A stretch of DNA of 22,470 nt from a virus. Under the pieces are notes generated by a model that saw nothing but the letters and a program-made list of their open reading frames with translations, did not search any database and was not told the origin of the DNA. The DNA lies in the IMG/VR virus record IMGVR_UViG_3300044826_000279, positions 1-22,470 of that record; one strand, written 5' to 3'. Positions 8,071 through 14,870 of the stretch are shown one piece after another (the first letter of the stretch is position 1; each line of letters starts with the position of its first letter). A program made the translations under genes and the position numbers.

Positions 8071-8273
8071 GAGATAAGAAATAAGAAGTAAGAAAGGGGA
8101 AATAAGAAGTAAGAAGTAAGAAATAAGAAATAAGAAAGGGGAAATAAGAAGTAAGAAGTAAGAAATAAGAAATAAGAAAGGGGAAATAAGAAGTAAGAAG
8201 TAAGAAATAAGAAATAAGAAAGGGGAAATAAGAAGTAAGAAGTAAGAAATAAGAAATAAGAAAGGGGAAATAG
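8071..8273 (+). repeat. Higher-order heptad array: four perfect 42-bp units
   Basis: 29 heptads without a gap (203 bp). Four identical 42-bp units occupy 8099-8140, 8141-8182, 8183-8224 and 8225-8266. Each is six heptads: GAAATAA, GAAGTAA twice, GAAATAA twice, then GAAAGGG. A short four-heptad version precedes them (8071-8098) and GAAATAG ends the run. Perfect copies imply recent expansion by slippage or unequal exchange. The minus strand contains no stop codon in any frame across the array, which creates a spurious 83-codon reading frame. Confidence 0.95.
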
Positions 8274-8306
8274 GAGATCTCAACTATGGTCAGGAGCTAC
8301 GCTCTT

Positions 8307-8334
8307 TTACTTCTTACCTCTTACCTCTTATTTC
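8307..8334 (-). repeat. Heptad array at capsid gene 3' end
   Basis: Four heptads on the minus strand (GAAATAA, GAGGTAA, GAGGTAA, GAAGTAA) begin two bases after the capsid gene's TAG. They face the large array at 8071-8273 in inverted orientation with a spacer of about 33 bases, so the two could pair in RNA or DNA as a long imperfect hairpin. Confidence 0.85.
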
Positions 8335-8336
8335 GC

Positions 8337-9452
8337 CTAAGCAGGCACACAACCCCGAATTACATAGATTGCCTTTTCTTCTTGAGGTACAGGGAATCCA
8401 ACTCCTTGACCCTCTGCATCGATGTGGACAGGTTTTTCCTCACGGGGGAACAGTTTAATCACATCACCTGGTGCTGTTTCTCCCTGACACAATCCGACGG
8501 CATAATAACCCAACGTGTTGTACATCAGCATGTCCTGACCGTCAGGCACAACTAAAGCTTGCTCTCTGGGGGTAGAACCAATCAAGACAAAAGCGTCTTT
8601 AGGGATAAACGGGAAAAATCCCTGTTCGGTGTTATAACCGTTGTTATATTCAGTGATAGGCGGAATGCCTTGCTGAGAAAGAATTTGATTGATCTGGGCG
8701 TTGGTGGTAACTCCCGTCACAGGATAAACAGCGTTATTGATCGTATCTACGGTCATTCCCCCAGTGCGTCTTTGGACGATGGCATTAGAGCGCATCGCCG
8801 AAAGGGGAGCATAACTAGATACTGCTGCCTGAATTTGCCCATAGCCGAGGGATTTAAGAACATCTACTCCCTTGAAAATTTCTTCCAAAGGATCGAAGGT
8901 ATTGTCGCTCCAAAAAGCAGGTGAAATGACGCGGTTACTCGCAGGTGCATCAATAGTGACGGTGTAACTTTGACCGTTGGCTTTATTGACATTAACGACG
9001 GAATTGACAATTGCTTCCCAGCGTTGTTTTTCCTTCTTATCCAAAAGGGCATATTTGATCATGGTGTCGATCATCGAGATCATCTTTGATCGAGCACCAG
9101 TCATGTTATTTTCGTCTAGCATCTCGATGATGGCATCATAAGCGGGTCCTTCGATCGCCCGCTTGGCATCAAAGTGACCCATGGCGACTTCAGTAGATGC
9201 GGATTGGCTGAATTCCCTTTTCATCGCTGGATCGTAGCGTCCCGAATCTTCCGCGATAATCGTGCGAAAGCGTACTTCTTCTTCGACGACGATGTTGTTT
9301 TTGCTTTTCGTTTGCAAGACTTCTGGGAAAAATCTTGCTCCTAAGTAGGTTTTACGCCGTAGTTCCGAGCCGAATTGGACAAAAGGGTCACGGGCGATAC
9401 GGGTAATATCGCCATCCTTTTTCATTAGATTGAGTAAGGTAATTAAATCCAT
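8337..9452 (-). CDS. Major capsid protein, lambda gpE-like family
   Basis: 371 residues from ATG 9452; the frame continues upstream only because repeats there lack stops. It matches the phage major capsid protein E family (HK97 fold): an N-terminal LGARFFPE, an R-rich region (VEEEVRFRTIIAEDSGRYD in part), KREF, then the family's helix EGPAYDAIIEML, a central WSDNTFDPLEEI, and VLIGSTPRE near the C-terminus. It assembles the icosahedral head shell around the scaffold. It follows the decoration-like and scaffold genes, the usual order. The ATG is preceded directly by three TAGTGGG repeats (on the plus strand) rather than a Shine-Dalgarno, strange for a gene needing high expression. Confidence 0.88.
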   Translation of the reverse strand: MDLITLLNLMKKDGDITRIARDPFVQFGSELRRKTYLGARFFPEVLQTKSKNNIVVEEEVRFRTIIAEDSGRYDPAMKREFSQSASTEVAMGHFDAKRAIEGPAYDAIIEMLDENNMTGARSKMISMIDTMIKYALLDKKEKQRWEAIVNSVVNVNKANGQSYTVTIDAPASNRVISPAFWSDNTFDPLEEIFKGVDVLKSLGYGQIQAAVSSYAPLSAMRSNAIVQRRTGGMTVDTINNAVYPVTGVTTNAQINQILSQQGIPPITEYNNGYNTEQGFFPFIPKDAFVLIGSTPREQALVVPDGQDMLMYNTLGYYAVGLCQGETAPGDVIKLFPREEKPVHIDAEGQGVGFPVPQEEKAIYVIRGCVPA

Positions 9453-9455
9453 GAT

Positions 9456-9476
9456 TAGTGGGTAGTGGGTAGTGGG
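9456..9476 (+). repeat. TAGTGGG x3 tandem heptad abutting capsid start
   Basis: Three exact copies of TAGTGGG end three bases upstream of the capsid ATG (minus strand CCCACTA). It is a different heptad from the GAARTAA family, which starts only five bases further on. Confidence 0.9.
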
Positions 9477-9481
9477 TTTAG

Positions 9482-9516
9482 GAAATAAGAGGTAAGAAGC
9501 AAGAAATAAGAAGTAG
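9482..9516 (+). repeat. Heptad array upstream of capsid gene, left arm of inverted pair
   Basis: Five heptads: GAAATAA, GAGGTAA, GAAGCAA, GAAATAA, GAAGTAG. They are inverted relative to the array at 9561-9595, with a 44-base spacer holding two more partial heptads (9535-9547). Confidence 0.85.
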
Positions 9517-9560
9517 CTTCGCGTCAGTCGCATGGAGTAAGAGGCAAGACGATAATTCTT

Positions 9561-9595
9561 TTACCTCTTATTTCTTATTTCCTATTTCTTATTTA
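9561..9595 (-). repeat. Heptad array at decoration-gene 3' end, right arm of inverted pair
   Basis: Five heptads on the minus strand starting with TAAATAA, whose first TAA is the stop codon of the decoration-like gene. The purine strand is the sense strand of that gene, as at the other gene ends. Together with 9482-9516 it could form a stem of about 35 bp with mismatches. Confidence 0.85.
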
Positions 9596-9997
9596 GATGA
9601 CCTCGTATAAGGCGCGAATTTTTTGTTTAGTGGTGGCGCTCATAGTGCTATAGCCTGGGAGGGATCTTTCTAACACCTGACAACCTCGGCGATATAAAGA
9701 GCATTGCCCATCTGAGCCTAAAAATTTGTCATCAAAATCTACATCAAAGAGTAGAAGGTAAATCTGAGTATCGGTGGTGAGGTTAACGGGACCGAAACCG
9801 ATTCCTAGATCTTTTTCGGCAAACGTCCGCCCAACTAGAGTCCCTGCGTAAACAATATTGGTACCATCGGCATTAGGGAGGGCGAATTCAGATTTCTGGA
9901 GAAAACTACCTCCTGCTAGTAGCGCGTGGCGGTCAAGCTCATCTTGTGCCCAGATCGGGGAAGTGTTTTGAGTGGCGGTTTTATTAATTCCTGGCAT
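9593..9997 (-). CDS. Putative head decoration or minor head protein
   Basis: 134 residues, ATG start, 11 bases after the scaffold stop. The N-terminal segment is extended, followed by a beta-rich body: NIVYAGTLVGRTFAEKD, TQIYLLLFDVDF, CSLYRRGCQVLERSLPG, ending in a helix (ATTKQKIRALYEVI). Size and place between scaffold and capsid correspond to decoration proteins such as lambda gpD, which bind the expanded shell; the TLVGRT segment also fits. No catalytic residues are apparent. Its stop merges with a heptad array. Confidence 0.6.
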   Translation of the reverse strand: MPGINKTATQNTSPIWAQDELDRHALLAGGSFLQKSEFALPNADGTNIVYAGTLVGRTFAEKDLGIGFGPVNLTTDTQIYLLLFDVDFDDKFLGSDGQCSLYRRGCQVLERSLPGYSTMSATTKQKIRALYEVI

Positions 9998-10008
9998 GGC
10001 AAGTTAAG

Positions 10009-10650
10009 TTAATTAGCTGAAAGAAATTTTGGCACTTTGTAGTTTTGATCGAAGTAATTGTCGATCGCGCTACTAGTTTTTTCCTCCTCCTCCTCCTCAG
10101 AATCACCAGCAGGAGTTTGTTGGTGAGGTGGAGTTTTGGGCAGATTTTTATTAGCGCCGGCGGCATAAAGAGCAGGGATGAAAGCTGCTTTATTTTGCTT
10201 TACCCACTCTTTTAAAGACTGATTCTTGACTGTGACTTTCCCCGCTTCGATCGTCACCTCTTCCGTGCCCAGAACTGCCTCTAAAACTGTGGCATTAACC
10301 TTTTCGATCTCGGCAACAGAACGAATCAAAGCCTCTCGACTGTTAAGGGCGATCGTTCCCTGCAAGGTGACATTTTCAGCTTTGAGGGTTTCTCGCTCGG
10401 TATTTAAAGCGGCGATCGCCGTATTGGCAGCGTTTAATTTTTCCTCGGTGGAACCCTGATCAATACCCATGGCAGTGGTAAGAGTATCGATCTGGGTAGT
10501 CAGATCCTTGATTCTAGACTCTTGCTCATTACCCAATTGGGCTACATAATCTGTCAAACCCTGGGCTACTGCTTCGGCGTTTTCCATGCTCGATTTTTGA
10601 ATCGCGGCAATGATTTGAGTTAATTTCATGGGCTTTGTAAACGATGACAT
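10009..10650 (-). CDS. Capsid scaffold-like protein
   Basis: 213 residues from ATG 10650 (ATG 10629, MKLTQ, is an alternative). The first two thirds are strongly helical with coiled-coil heptads (LTTQIDTLTTAM, LNTERETLKAENVTLQ), followed by a basic WVKQNKAAFIPAL segment. Near the C-terminus is a run of seven acidic residues in DSEEEEEEK, then KVPKFLSAN. Helical, acidic and unstructured-ended proteins directly upstream of the capsid gene are typical scaffolds, which guide capsid assembly and are later lost. No protease motif is seen, so head maturation may use a host or unseen protease. It is the first gene of the leftward block. Confidence 0.65.
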   Translation of the reverse strand: MSSFTKPMKLTQIIAAIQKSSMENAEAVAQGLTDYVAQLGNEQESRIKDLTTQIDTLTTAMGIDQGSTEEKLNAANTAIAALNTERETLKAENVTLQGTIALNSREALIRSVAEIEKVNATVLEAVLGTEEVTIEAGKVTVKNQSLKEWVKQNKAAFIPALYAAGANKNLPKTPPHQQTPAGDSEEEEEEKTSSAIDNYFDQNYKVPKFLSAN

Positions 10651-10714
10651 CTCTAGATTGCCCAAAATAGCAGCTAAAATCGTGGTCGCCAATTGAGAAA
10701 AAGGAACAGCAAAA
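10651..10714. promoter_or_regulatory. Divergent intergenic region between scaffold and regulator genes
   Basis: Sixty-four bases separate the leftward head block from the rightward portal/tail block. On the minus strand TTGGCG (10687-10692) and TATTTT (10664-10669) are 17 bases apart, a weak sigma-70-like pair. If used, transcription would start close to ATG 10650, which would favour ATG 10629 as the scaffold start. On the plus strand AAGGAA (10701-10706) is a good Shine-Dalgarno for ATG 10715. No clear plus-strand promoter is seen. Confidence 0.4.
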
Positions 10715-10942
10715 ATGGGCAATGTTCTGGGGGTACATGGAGGCAAACAAAATAAACAAAGAATTTTATTGCTGTTGCAAGCAAATCCCCTCAAGGAAAT
10801 GAATGTGGCTGAGATATCCCAGACTCTTGGGCTGAACCAAACTAGCGTTAGAACTGCTCTCCATGAGTTGACTCGTAAACATCAAAATCTCGTGTTTTTG
10901 GCAATTACTAAGAAACAACATTGTTGGTATTGGAGAAATTGA
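10715..10942 (+). CDS. Small winged helix-turn-helix DNA-binding protein
   Basis: 75 residues, ATG with AAGGAA nine bases upstream. It is a compact wHTH: helix 1 KQRILLLLQANP, helix 2 VAEISQTLGL, recognition helix NQTSVRTALHELTRK, then a beta wing LVFLAITKKQHCWYWRN. The Q-SVR-AL-EL pattern is that of MarR/ArsR-like or phage wHTH repressors. It lies at the pivot of two divergent structural blocks, one base before the portal start, so it may control both through the 64-base gap upstream. Alternatively it could be a terminase small-subunit-like DNA-recognition protein, as it directly precedes the portal; the short length argues against a full one. Confidence 0.65.
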   Translation: MGNVLGVHGGKQNKQRILLLLQANPLKEMNVAEISQTLGLNQTSVRTALHELTRKHQNLVFLAITKKQHCWYWRN

Positions 10943-10943
10943 C

Positions 10944-12395
10944 TTGGAAAAAAACACAGTTGCCGAGCGGGCTTGGCAATATTACATCGGCGATCATCTT
11001 CAGTTTTGGAATGGTCCGACCTTGCCCGAAGAACACCCGATGTTCCAGAAAGTAGAAGATGAAATTAAACGGCTGTTTCGCATTTACAATATCTGCGCGG
11101 AGGTGGTAGACATCTATACCGCAGCATTGGTAGGGAAGCCGTTTAGCTGGTCATTAAAGGATGATCAGGGCGAAACAAACGAAGAAGCTAAATCCCTGAT
11201 CGAAAACTGGTTTGAGTGGCAAAGTGAGGTGGGCATTGATGCGGATTTGGGCGATCCAATTTCCAATTGCATCACTCAAATGCTGGTAAGAGATCAAGGT
11301 AATGGTGCAGGAGTAGGTTATCTGCGACTTTATCAACCTGATATTTATAGCAACTTAGAACCTTACCAACGGGTGATCTTCCATGCTCCCGCGCCAGGTA
11401 CTGTAAAAGCTGAACGCAATGTCCATGGCATCCTCTATAAAGCTTCCTATGCTTACGGCAAGGGGGAAGAGGAAGAATATGAGTTGCAAGAGGATGGAAC
11501 TACAAAGATTACCAATCTTAAAACCAACGAAACCAGTATTGCTGATTTTGGCGGCAGACTCCCGATCATTGAAATGAAAGGCAGATCCCTGATTAATGAA
11601 GCGGTGCAGCGAGGACAAGATGCGATTAATAAAACTCTAACTATTAAGGATATCAATGTTGAGAGTGCTGGCTTTCTTGAGCGGATCTTACTTAATGCCA
11701 TGCAACCTGGCGAATGGGTGGAAAACGATGACGGCACGAAATCTTTTAAACCAAATCCCCAAGGACTGAATATGGGTGCAGGATTGGTTACCTTTGTCTC
11801 AGGGATGCCAATCGGCGATCCTGATGCCCCCGAAGGCTATACCAAGCCAGAAGTTCGCTACCGCGATCCTGTTCCTGTGGAAACTTTTCGCGATAGTGTG
11901 GCGATCGATATTGCCACAATCTATTTTCAGACAGGATTAGCTTATCTCCTATCTTCAGGGGATGGCAAAATTTCTGGCAAATCTCGATTAACCCTCAAGG
12001 AAGACTTTTTGGTGCGACTGCGTACCTACGAAAGCAAAATTGAGGCAGCGATCCGCAAGCTTTTGGTGATCGTCATGAAAAATTTAGAAAGTGATTATCC
12101 CTTCTTCAAAGGATATAAGCCCGTGGTGGAGCTTAACTTAGCTGTGACCCCTCTCCCTGAAGAGCGACAGCAAAACCGCGAAGATGTAAAGGCGGGAATT
12201 ATGTCGATTCCCACTGCGATCGCAGCTAATGGGAGAGAGGTGCAAAAAGAGCTAGTGGATATTGAAAAGTACTTGCCGCTGTTGGGAAAACTCTATCAGG
12301 CGGGAAATCGTAATCAGAGTGGTGATACCAGCGCTCAGGAAAATATCGATGACCGTTTGCGAGAAAAAGCCAAAGGGAATACCTCAACTAGTTGA
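10944..12395 (+). CDS. Phage portal protein
   Basis: 483 residues starting at TTG 10944, eight bases after GGAG and one base after the previous TGA. Portal features: an N-terminal region with RIYNICAEVVDIYTAALVGKP, the crown-to-wing path where a receptor helix begins; beta segments of the wing; and late in the protein IYFQTGLAYLLSSGDGK followed by SGKSRLTLKEDF and a long stem/clip helix (RTYESKIEAAIRKLLVIVMK). These fit SPP1-type portals, which form the dodecameric DNA gate at one head vertex. The C-terminus (after about 450) is polar and probably flexible. Its separation and opposite orientation from the capsid gene is unusual, as these normally share one operon. Confidence 0.78.
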   Translation: MEKNTVAERAWQYYIGDHLQFWNGPTLPEEHPMFQKVEDEIKRLFRIYNICAEVVDIYTAALVGKPFSWSLKDDQGETNEEAKSLIENWFEWQSEVGIDADLGDPISNCITQMLVRDQGNGAGVGYLRLYQPDIYSNLEPYQRVIFHAPAPGTVKAERNVHGILYKASYAYGKGEEEEYELQEDGTTKITNLKTNETSIADFGGRLPIIEMKGRSLINEAVQRGQDAINKTLTIKDINVESAGFLERILLNAMQPGEWVENDDGTKSFKPNPQGLNMGAGLVTFVSGMPIGDPDAPEGYTKPEVRYRDPVPVETFRDSVAIDIATIYFQTGLAYLLSSGDGKISGKSRLTLKEDFLVRLRTYESKIEAAIRKLLVIVMKNLESDYPFFKGYKPVVELNLAVTPLPEERQQNREDVKAGIMSIPTAIAANGREVQKELVDIEKYLPLLGKLYQAGNRNQSGDTSAQENIDDRLREKAKGNTSTS

Positions 12396-12420
12396 CTAGC
12401 CAAAAAAAAATGGGAATACT
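12392..12420 (+). promoter_or_regulatory. Candidate promoter for tail tube gene
   Basis: TTGACT at 12392-12397 and AATACT at 12415-12420 are 17 bases apart, a reasonable sigma-70-like pair at the portal gene's end. A strong Shine-Dalgarno AAAGGAG (12447-12453) follows, seven bases before ATG 12461. A separate promoter would suit the high dose of tube protein needed. Confidence 0.4.
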
Positions 12421-12460
12421 AGTCTCAAAAGCTAGACAGAATAATTAAAGGAGAATTTTT

Positions 12461-13411
12461 ATGGTTGGTTTAAAAGAACGCCTCGATATGACGGATATGA
12501 TCGTTTGTAACGAGGAGATTCGGCTGTTGGTGGGTAAAGCAGTTTCTCCGAACGCGAAGTACGTTCCTGAAATTGGGCAGGATGTAGTTTTAACCGCTGC
12601 GATCTTAGTAGGAGCAACTTTTGTTACCGTAGAACCCCTAGAGGAAAATATTAAAGCGGGCACAATCTTAGCTTTCAAGAATCCAGCGGGGACAACGCTA
12701 GGATCGGTGACCGTTTCAATTCAGCCAGAAAGAAAAGATACCAGAATCTATATTTCTCCTGTTGCAACTAGCGCAGTTAATGCCTCGAACGTAGCCAAAA
12801 CTGTTGGTGTAGAACAAACTCTAACAGTAGGAACTGCTGTAGCTGCTGGCGCTCGTTCGATAACTTTGGCGGCTCCCTTAACCAATTGGATTGAAAAAGG
12901 ACGAGTTCTTTCTTTTGAAAACGGCGTGGATGTAGTGGTTAAAAACCGTACTGAAGCTGGAATTTCTACAATTTCGATTGAACCTGCACCGTTCCCCTTG
13001 GCGGTAGGCGACGATGCCATTCTTGAAAATTATCTCGAAGTCCTATCAATTAACCAGGTGGATGATAGTTCTTCTGCCAACACTCTAAACGAACGAAACT
13101 ACCGCTCAGGTTCGGGTACAGGTAAAGCCGTTACCTCTTATTCTGATACTGTGACCATTGGTGGCAACTATATCAAAGGTGACTTTGCTCTCTTTAGACT
13201 GTATAACAACAAACAAGATGCCAAACTGCGGGGCTATATTAACCACTGTCTGATTATTGAGCCTGAAGGTGGACAAGACTTGCGAGGCATGATGTGGCTC
13301 GGTCAACACGGCAATACTCGTCCTAATGACCAAACCAAGAAAATTTCCGCCACTTTAGAAGTTGATGGTATCTTGGGCAATACTTTGGTGCCTCGTCGTA
13401 TTTTTGAGTAG
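12461..13411 (+). CDS. Major tail tube protein
   Basis: 316 residues, ATG with strong Shine-Dalgarno. The C-terminal 120 residues look like a siphovirus tube domain: alternating strands SYSDTVTIGGNYIKGDFALFRLY (in part), a loop, then WLGQHGNTRPNDQTKK and SATLEVDGI. Before it are two related beta modules at about residues 42-100 and 120-175, each with a GA..(V/I)T...L...I..G..L.F pattern and ending in a (T)I.I.P segment. Such decorations are known on tube proteins and cyanophage structural proteins. The tube polymerises around the tape measure. Position just before the G/GT chaperone genes supports the call. Confidence 0.72.
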   Translation: MVGLKERLDMTDMIVCNEEIRLLVGKAVSPNAKYVPEIGQDVVLTAAILVGATFVTVEPLEENIKAGTILAFKNPAGTTLGSVTVSIQPERKDTRIYISPVATSAVNASNVAKTVGVEQTLTVGTAVAAGARSITLAAPLTNWIEKGRVLSFENGVDVVVKNRTEAGISTISIEPAPFPLAVGDDAILENYLEVLSINQVDDSSSANTLNERNYRSGSGTGKAVTSYSDTVTIGGNYIKGDFALFRLYNNKQDAKLRGYINHCLIIEPEGGQDLRGMMWLGQHGNTRPNDQTKKISATLEVDGILGNTLVPRRIFE

Positions 13412-13414
13412 ATC

Positions 13415-13642
13415 TTGAATTACCAATTTTTAACCAACGCGAAAAAATCCCTCTACCTAATTAATTGTCAGGTGGAGGGAAATATTTTGTCTTACGGGAT
13501 TGGGGTCTTTTTGCCCAATTTACCTCCAGAGCAAAAACTAATGTCAACTCCAGACAAGACGGTTAATATAGTTCTCAGTTCGGAACAAATTACCCCCAAA
13601 ACCCAGATCCGATTTAATGGAGAATTCCAGATCAATGACTGA
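13415..13642 (+). CDS. Small protein of unknown function between tube and chaperone
   Basis: 75 residues from TTG 13415, only three bases after the tube stop; the next gene starts inside its end (ATGACTGA overlap). The upstream Shine-Dalgarno is poor, so it probably relies on coupling. It is beta-like (LINCQVEGNILSYGIGVFLP; VNIVLSSEQI; RFNGEFQ). No family is recognised. Its frame is kept open between two coupled genes, which argues that it is real. A tail chaperone partner or tube-associated protein is possible. Confidence 0.5.
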   Translation: MNYQFLTNAKKSLYLINCQVEGNILSYGIGVFLPNLPPEQKLMSTPDKTVNIVLSSEQITPKTQIRFNGEFQIND

Positions 13643-14318
13643 AACGATTACAAAACCGCCCTTTTCTCTTGCTGACTTAACAGAATTAGAAAATCATCAA
13701 ATTCTTGTCTATCCTGATAATCAACATTGGCTGGCAGCGATGAGAGATCGTGTTTCGGCTCATCCAGAGGACACTACCCCCGCAGGGAAATTGATGAACA
13801 GTTTAGTAGAGTTGGGTTCTGATAACTGGGGTTTTAGTCTGCCTAAGAAATGTTGTTTATTTGTCGCAGAAAGACAGGCGATCAAAAGCCAGACTGCCGC
13901 TAGGGACAAGGCTGTAGCATCATATTTTCGCTTGATCCAGAAGATTGCCAAAGCTCTTAAAAAACCTCAGCAGGAGGTTGCTCAACTAGTAGCCCGTTCC
14001 TTTGAAAATTTGGATATCTTAGATGCGTGGCTAGAAGAAATTACCTCCGCCACTAGCCAATTACAAGCAACTGATACAGACGTGGCAACAGTCACCGTCA
14101 TGATTCAGCAGCGACTAAATAAGCATTGGACGGAATTTGATACTTTAGCCTTGCCTGAAGCTCTTTTCAATACCTTCTTGGATTACGTCCAAGGAGAGGA
14201 AACCGCTTGGAAAGAACCCGAGGTGGAAGCAGAAGAGGGGGTATTCGAGGCTGATATCACAGAAGTTTCAGAGGGAAAGCCAACACCCGTACTCAAGGCA
14301 GCAGCAGAAGCGATCTAG
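13635..14318 (+). CDS. Tail assembly chaperone, G-like (short product)
   Basis: 227 residues from ATG 13635, with GGAG 12 bases upstream; ATG 13617 in the same frame is possible but lacks a site. The N-terminal half is mixed, followed by helices (VASYFRLIQKIAKALKK, QEVAQLVARSF) and an acidic, low-complexity tail rich in Glu and Val. Its location between the tube and T-like reading frame is that of lambda gpG, which coats the tape measure during tail assembly. The heptamer GGGAAAG lies 12 codons before the stop, and ribosomes that slip there make the longer GT product. Ribosomes that do not slip stop at TAG 14316. Confidence 0.75.
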   Translation: MTETITKPPFSLADLTELENHQILVYPDNQHWLAAMRDRVSAHPEDTTPAGKLMNSLVELGSDNWGFSLPKKCCLFVAERQAIKSQTAARDKAVASYFRLIQKIAKALKKPQQEVAQLVARSFENLDILDAWLEEITSATSQLQATDTDVATVTVMIQQRLNKHWTEFDTLALPEALFNTFLDYVQGEETAWKEPEVEAEEGVFEADITEVSEGKPTPVLKAAAEAI

Positions 14319-14788
14319 AGTTTGACCAGTATCTCGAAAAACTAGAAACTTACGAACCTCCAGACTGGGAAGAAATTTTCCTCGATTTTCTCCACTGGGG
14401 GTTATGTACTATGGAAAACGCCCTAGAGCAATTTTGGCGGCAGCCAGATCAGCGAATTTTGCGGATTTGGATCAGCATCAAACGCCGTCGCCAAGAGGAC
14501 ATTAATAGTCACAGCCTTACCTGTGCGAATCTAATTGCCACTTTGGTTTCCTTCCTGCGCTCCTTTGGGGAAAATAACCAAGATCAACCAATCAGAGAAG
14601 ACTACCTACCTTTCAGGTTCATTGACTTTAATAGTCCTAAATACCAACTTCAGCGCAAAATTACCCCAGACACATTGGCGATCGCTCGTGAACTTCTGAA
14701 TGAAGGTACAATGCCACCCCGCATTGTGAAGGTGTTGTATGGGGTGGAAGGGATGATGGAGTTGCTGGAAGAAGAAAATAAGAAATAA
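13635..14788 (+). CDS. Tail assembly chaperone, GT-like fusion by -1 frameshift
   Basis: A -1 slip at 14273-14279 joins 215 residues of the G-like frame to 169 residues of the downstream frame, giving about 384 residues. The downstream frame is open from 14255 to TAA 14786. The part before its first ATG (14411) already reads like real protein (DLEFDQYLEKL, YEPPDWEEIF), so independent start at 14411 would lose conserved-looking sequence. The T-like part is helical with a basic KRRRQED stretch and ends RIVKVLYGVEGMMELLEEENKK. In lambda the T domain recruits tube protein to the gpG-coated tape measure; the same is inferred here. The stop TAA is the end of a heptad repeat. The tape measure, which should follow, is instead on the other strand. 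Confidence 0.75.
14273..14279 (+). other. Programmed -1 ribosomal frameshift site GGGAAAG
   Basis: In the zero frame the codons are GAG GGA AAG, so the heptamer reads G GGA AAG, the X XXY YYZ form. It is the same heptamer as in the lambda G-T frameshift. After slipping, tRNAs pair with GGG AAA and reading continues GCC AAC ACC in the frame of the T-like gene. No strong downstream stem is apparent by eye. Confidence 0.85.
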
Positions 14789-14835
14789 GAAGTAAGAAAT
14801 AAGAAGTAGAAGGTAGATTTTGTCTTCTACTTCTT
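14782..14835 (+). repeat. Heptad array and 12-bp stem between GT gene and S23 gene
   Basis: Five heptads (14782-14816: GAAATAA, GAAGTAA, GAAATAA, GAAGTAG, AAGGTAG) follow on from the GT gene and supply its stop. A perfect 12-bp inverted pair, AAGAAGTAGAAG (14801-14812) and CTTCTACTTCTT (14824-14835), encloses an 11-base loop. It could act as a weak transcription terminator but has no following T run. Confidence 0.8.
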
Positions 14836-14837
14836 GA

Positions 14838-14867
14838 TAGAATCGAAATAACTACATAACGATTCTA
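14838..14867 (+). promoter_or_regulatory. Perfect 8-bp inverted repeat just before S23 gene start
   Basis: TAGAATCG (14838-14845) and CGATTCTA (14860-14867) are perfect complements separated by a 14-base AT-rich spacer, ending three bases before the ATG. This may be an operator for a dimeric regulator or a leader hairpin that limits translation. No good Shine-Dalgarno is seen. Confidence 0.5.
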
Positions 14868-14870
14868 AAA

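Noticed and set aside
8071-8273. CRISPR-like array
   Set aside because: The 42-bp units are fully identical and contiguous, made of heptads, with no unique spacers and no cas genes nearby.
8032-8283. 83-codon minus-strand reading frame of repeated PFLFLISYFLLLIS
   Set aside because: It is a translation of the 42-bp repeat array, whose pyrimidine strand has no stop codons; composition and lack of a ribosome site show that it is not a gene.
9453-9533. N-terminal extension of the capsid protein
   Set aside because: The frame is open upstream only through stop-free repeat sequence (RSYFLFLASYLLF); homologues of the capsid family start near MDLITLL.
14411-14788. Independent 125-residue gene starting at ATG 14411
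   Set aside because: The frame reads as protein well upstream of this ATG and is reached by the GGGAAAG slip; a GGGGG before the ATG is only a weak ribosome site, so separate initiation is not excluded but is less likely.
14801-14835. Rho-independent terminator after the GT gene
   Set aside because: The 12-bp stem is perfect but AT-rich and has no T run after it, so it is listed as part of the repeat instead.
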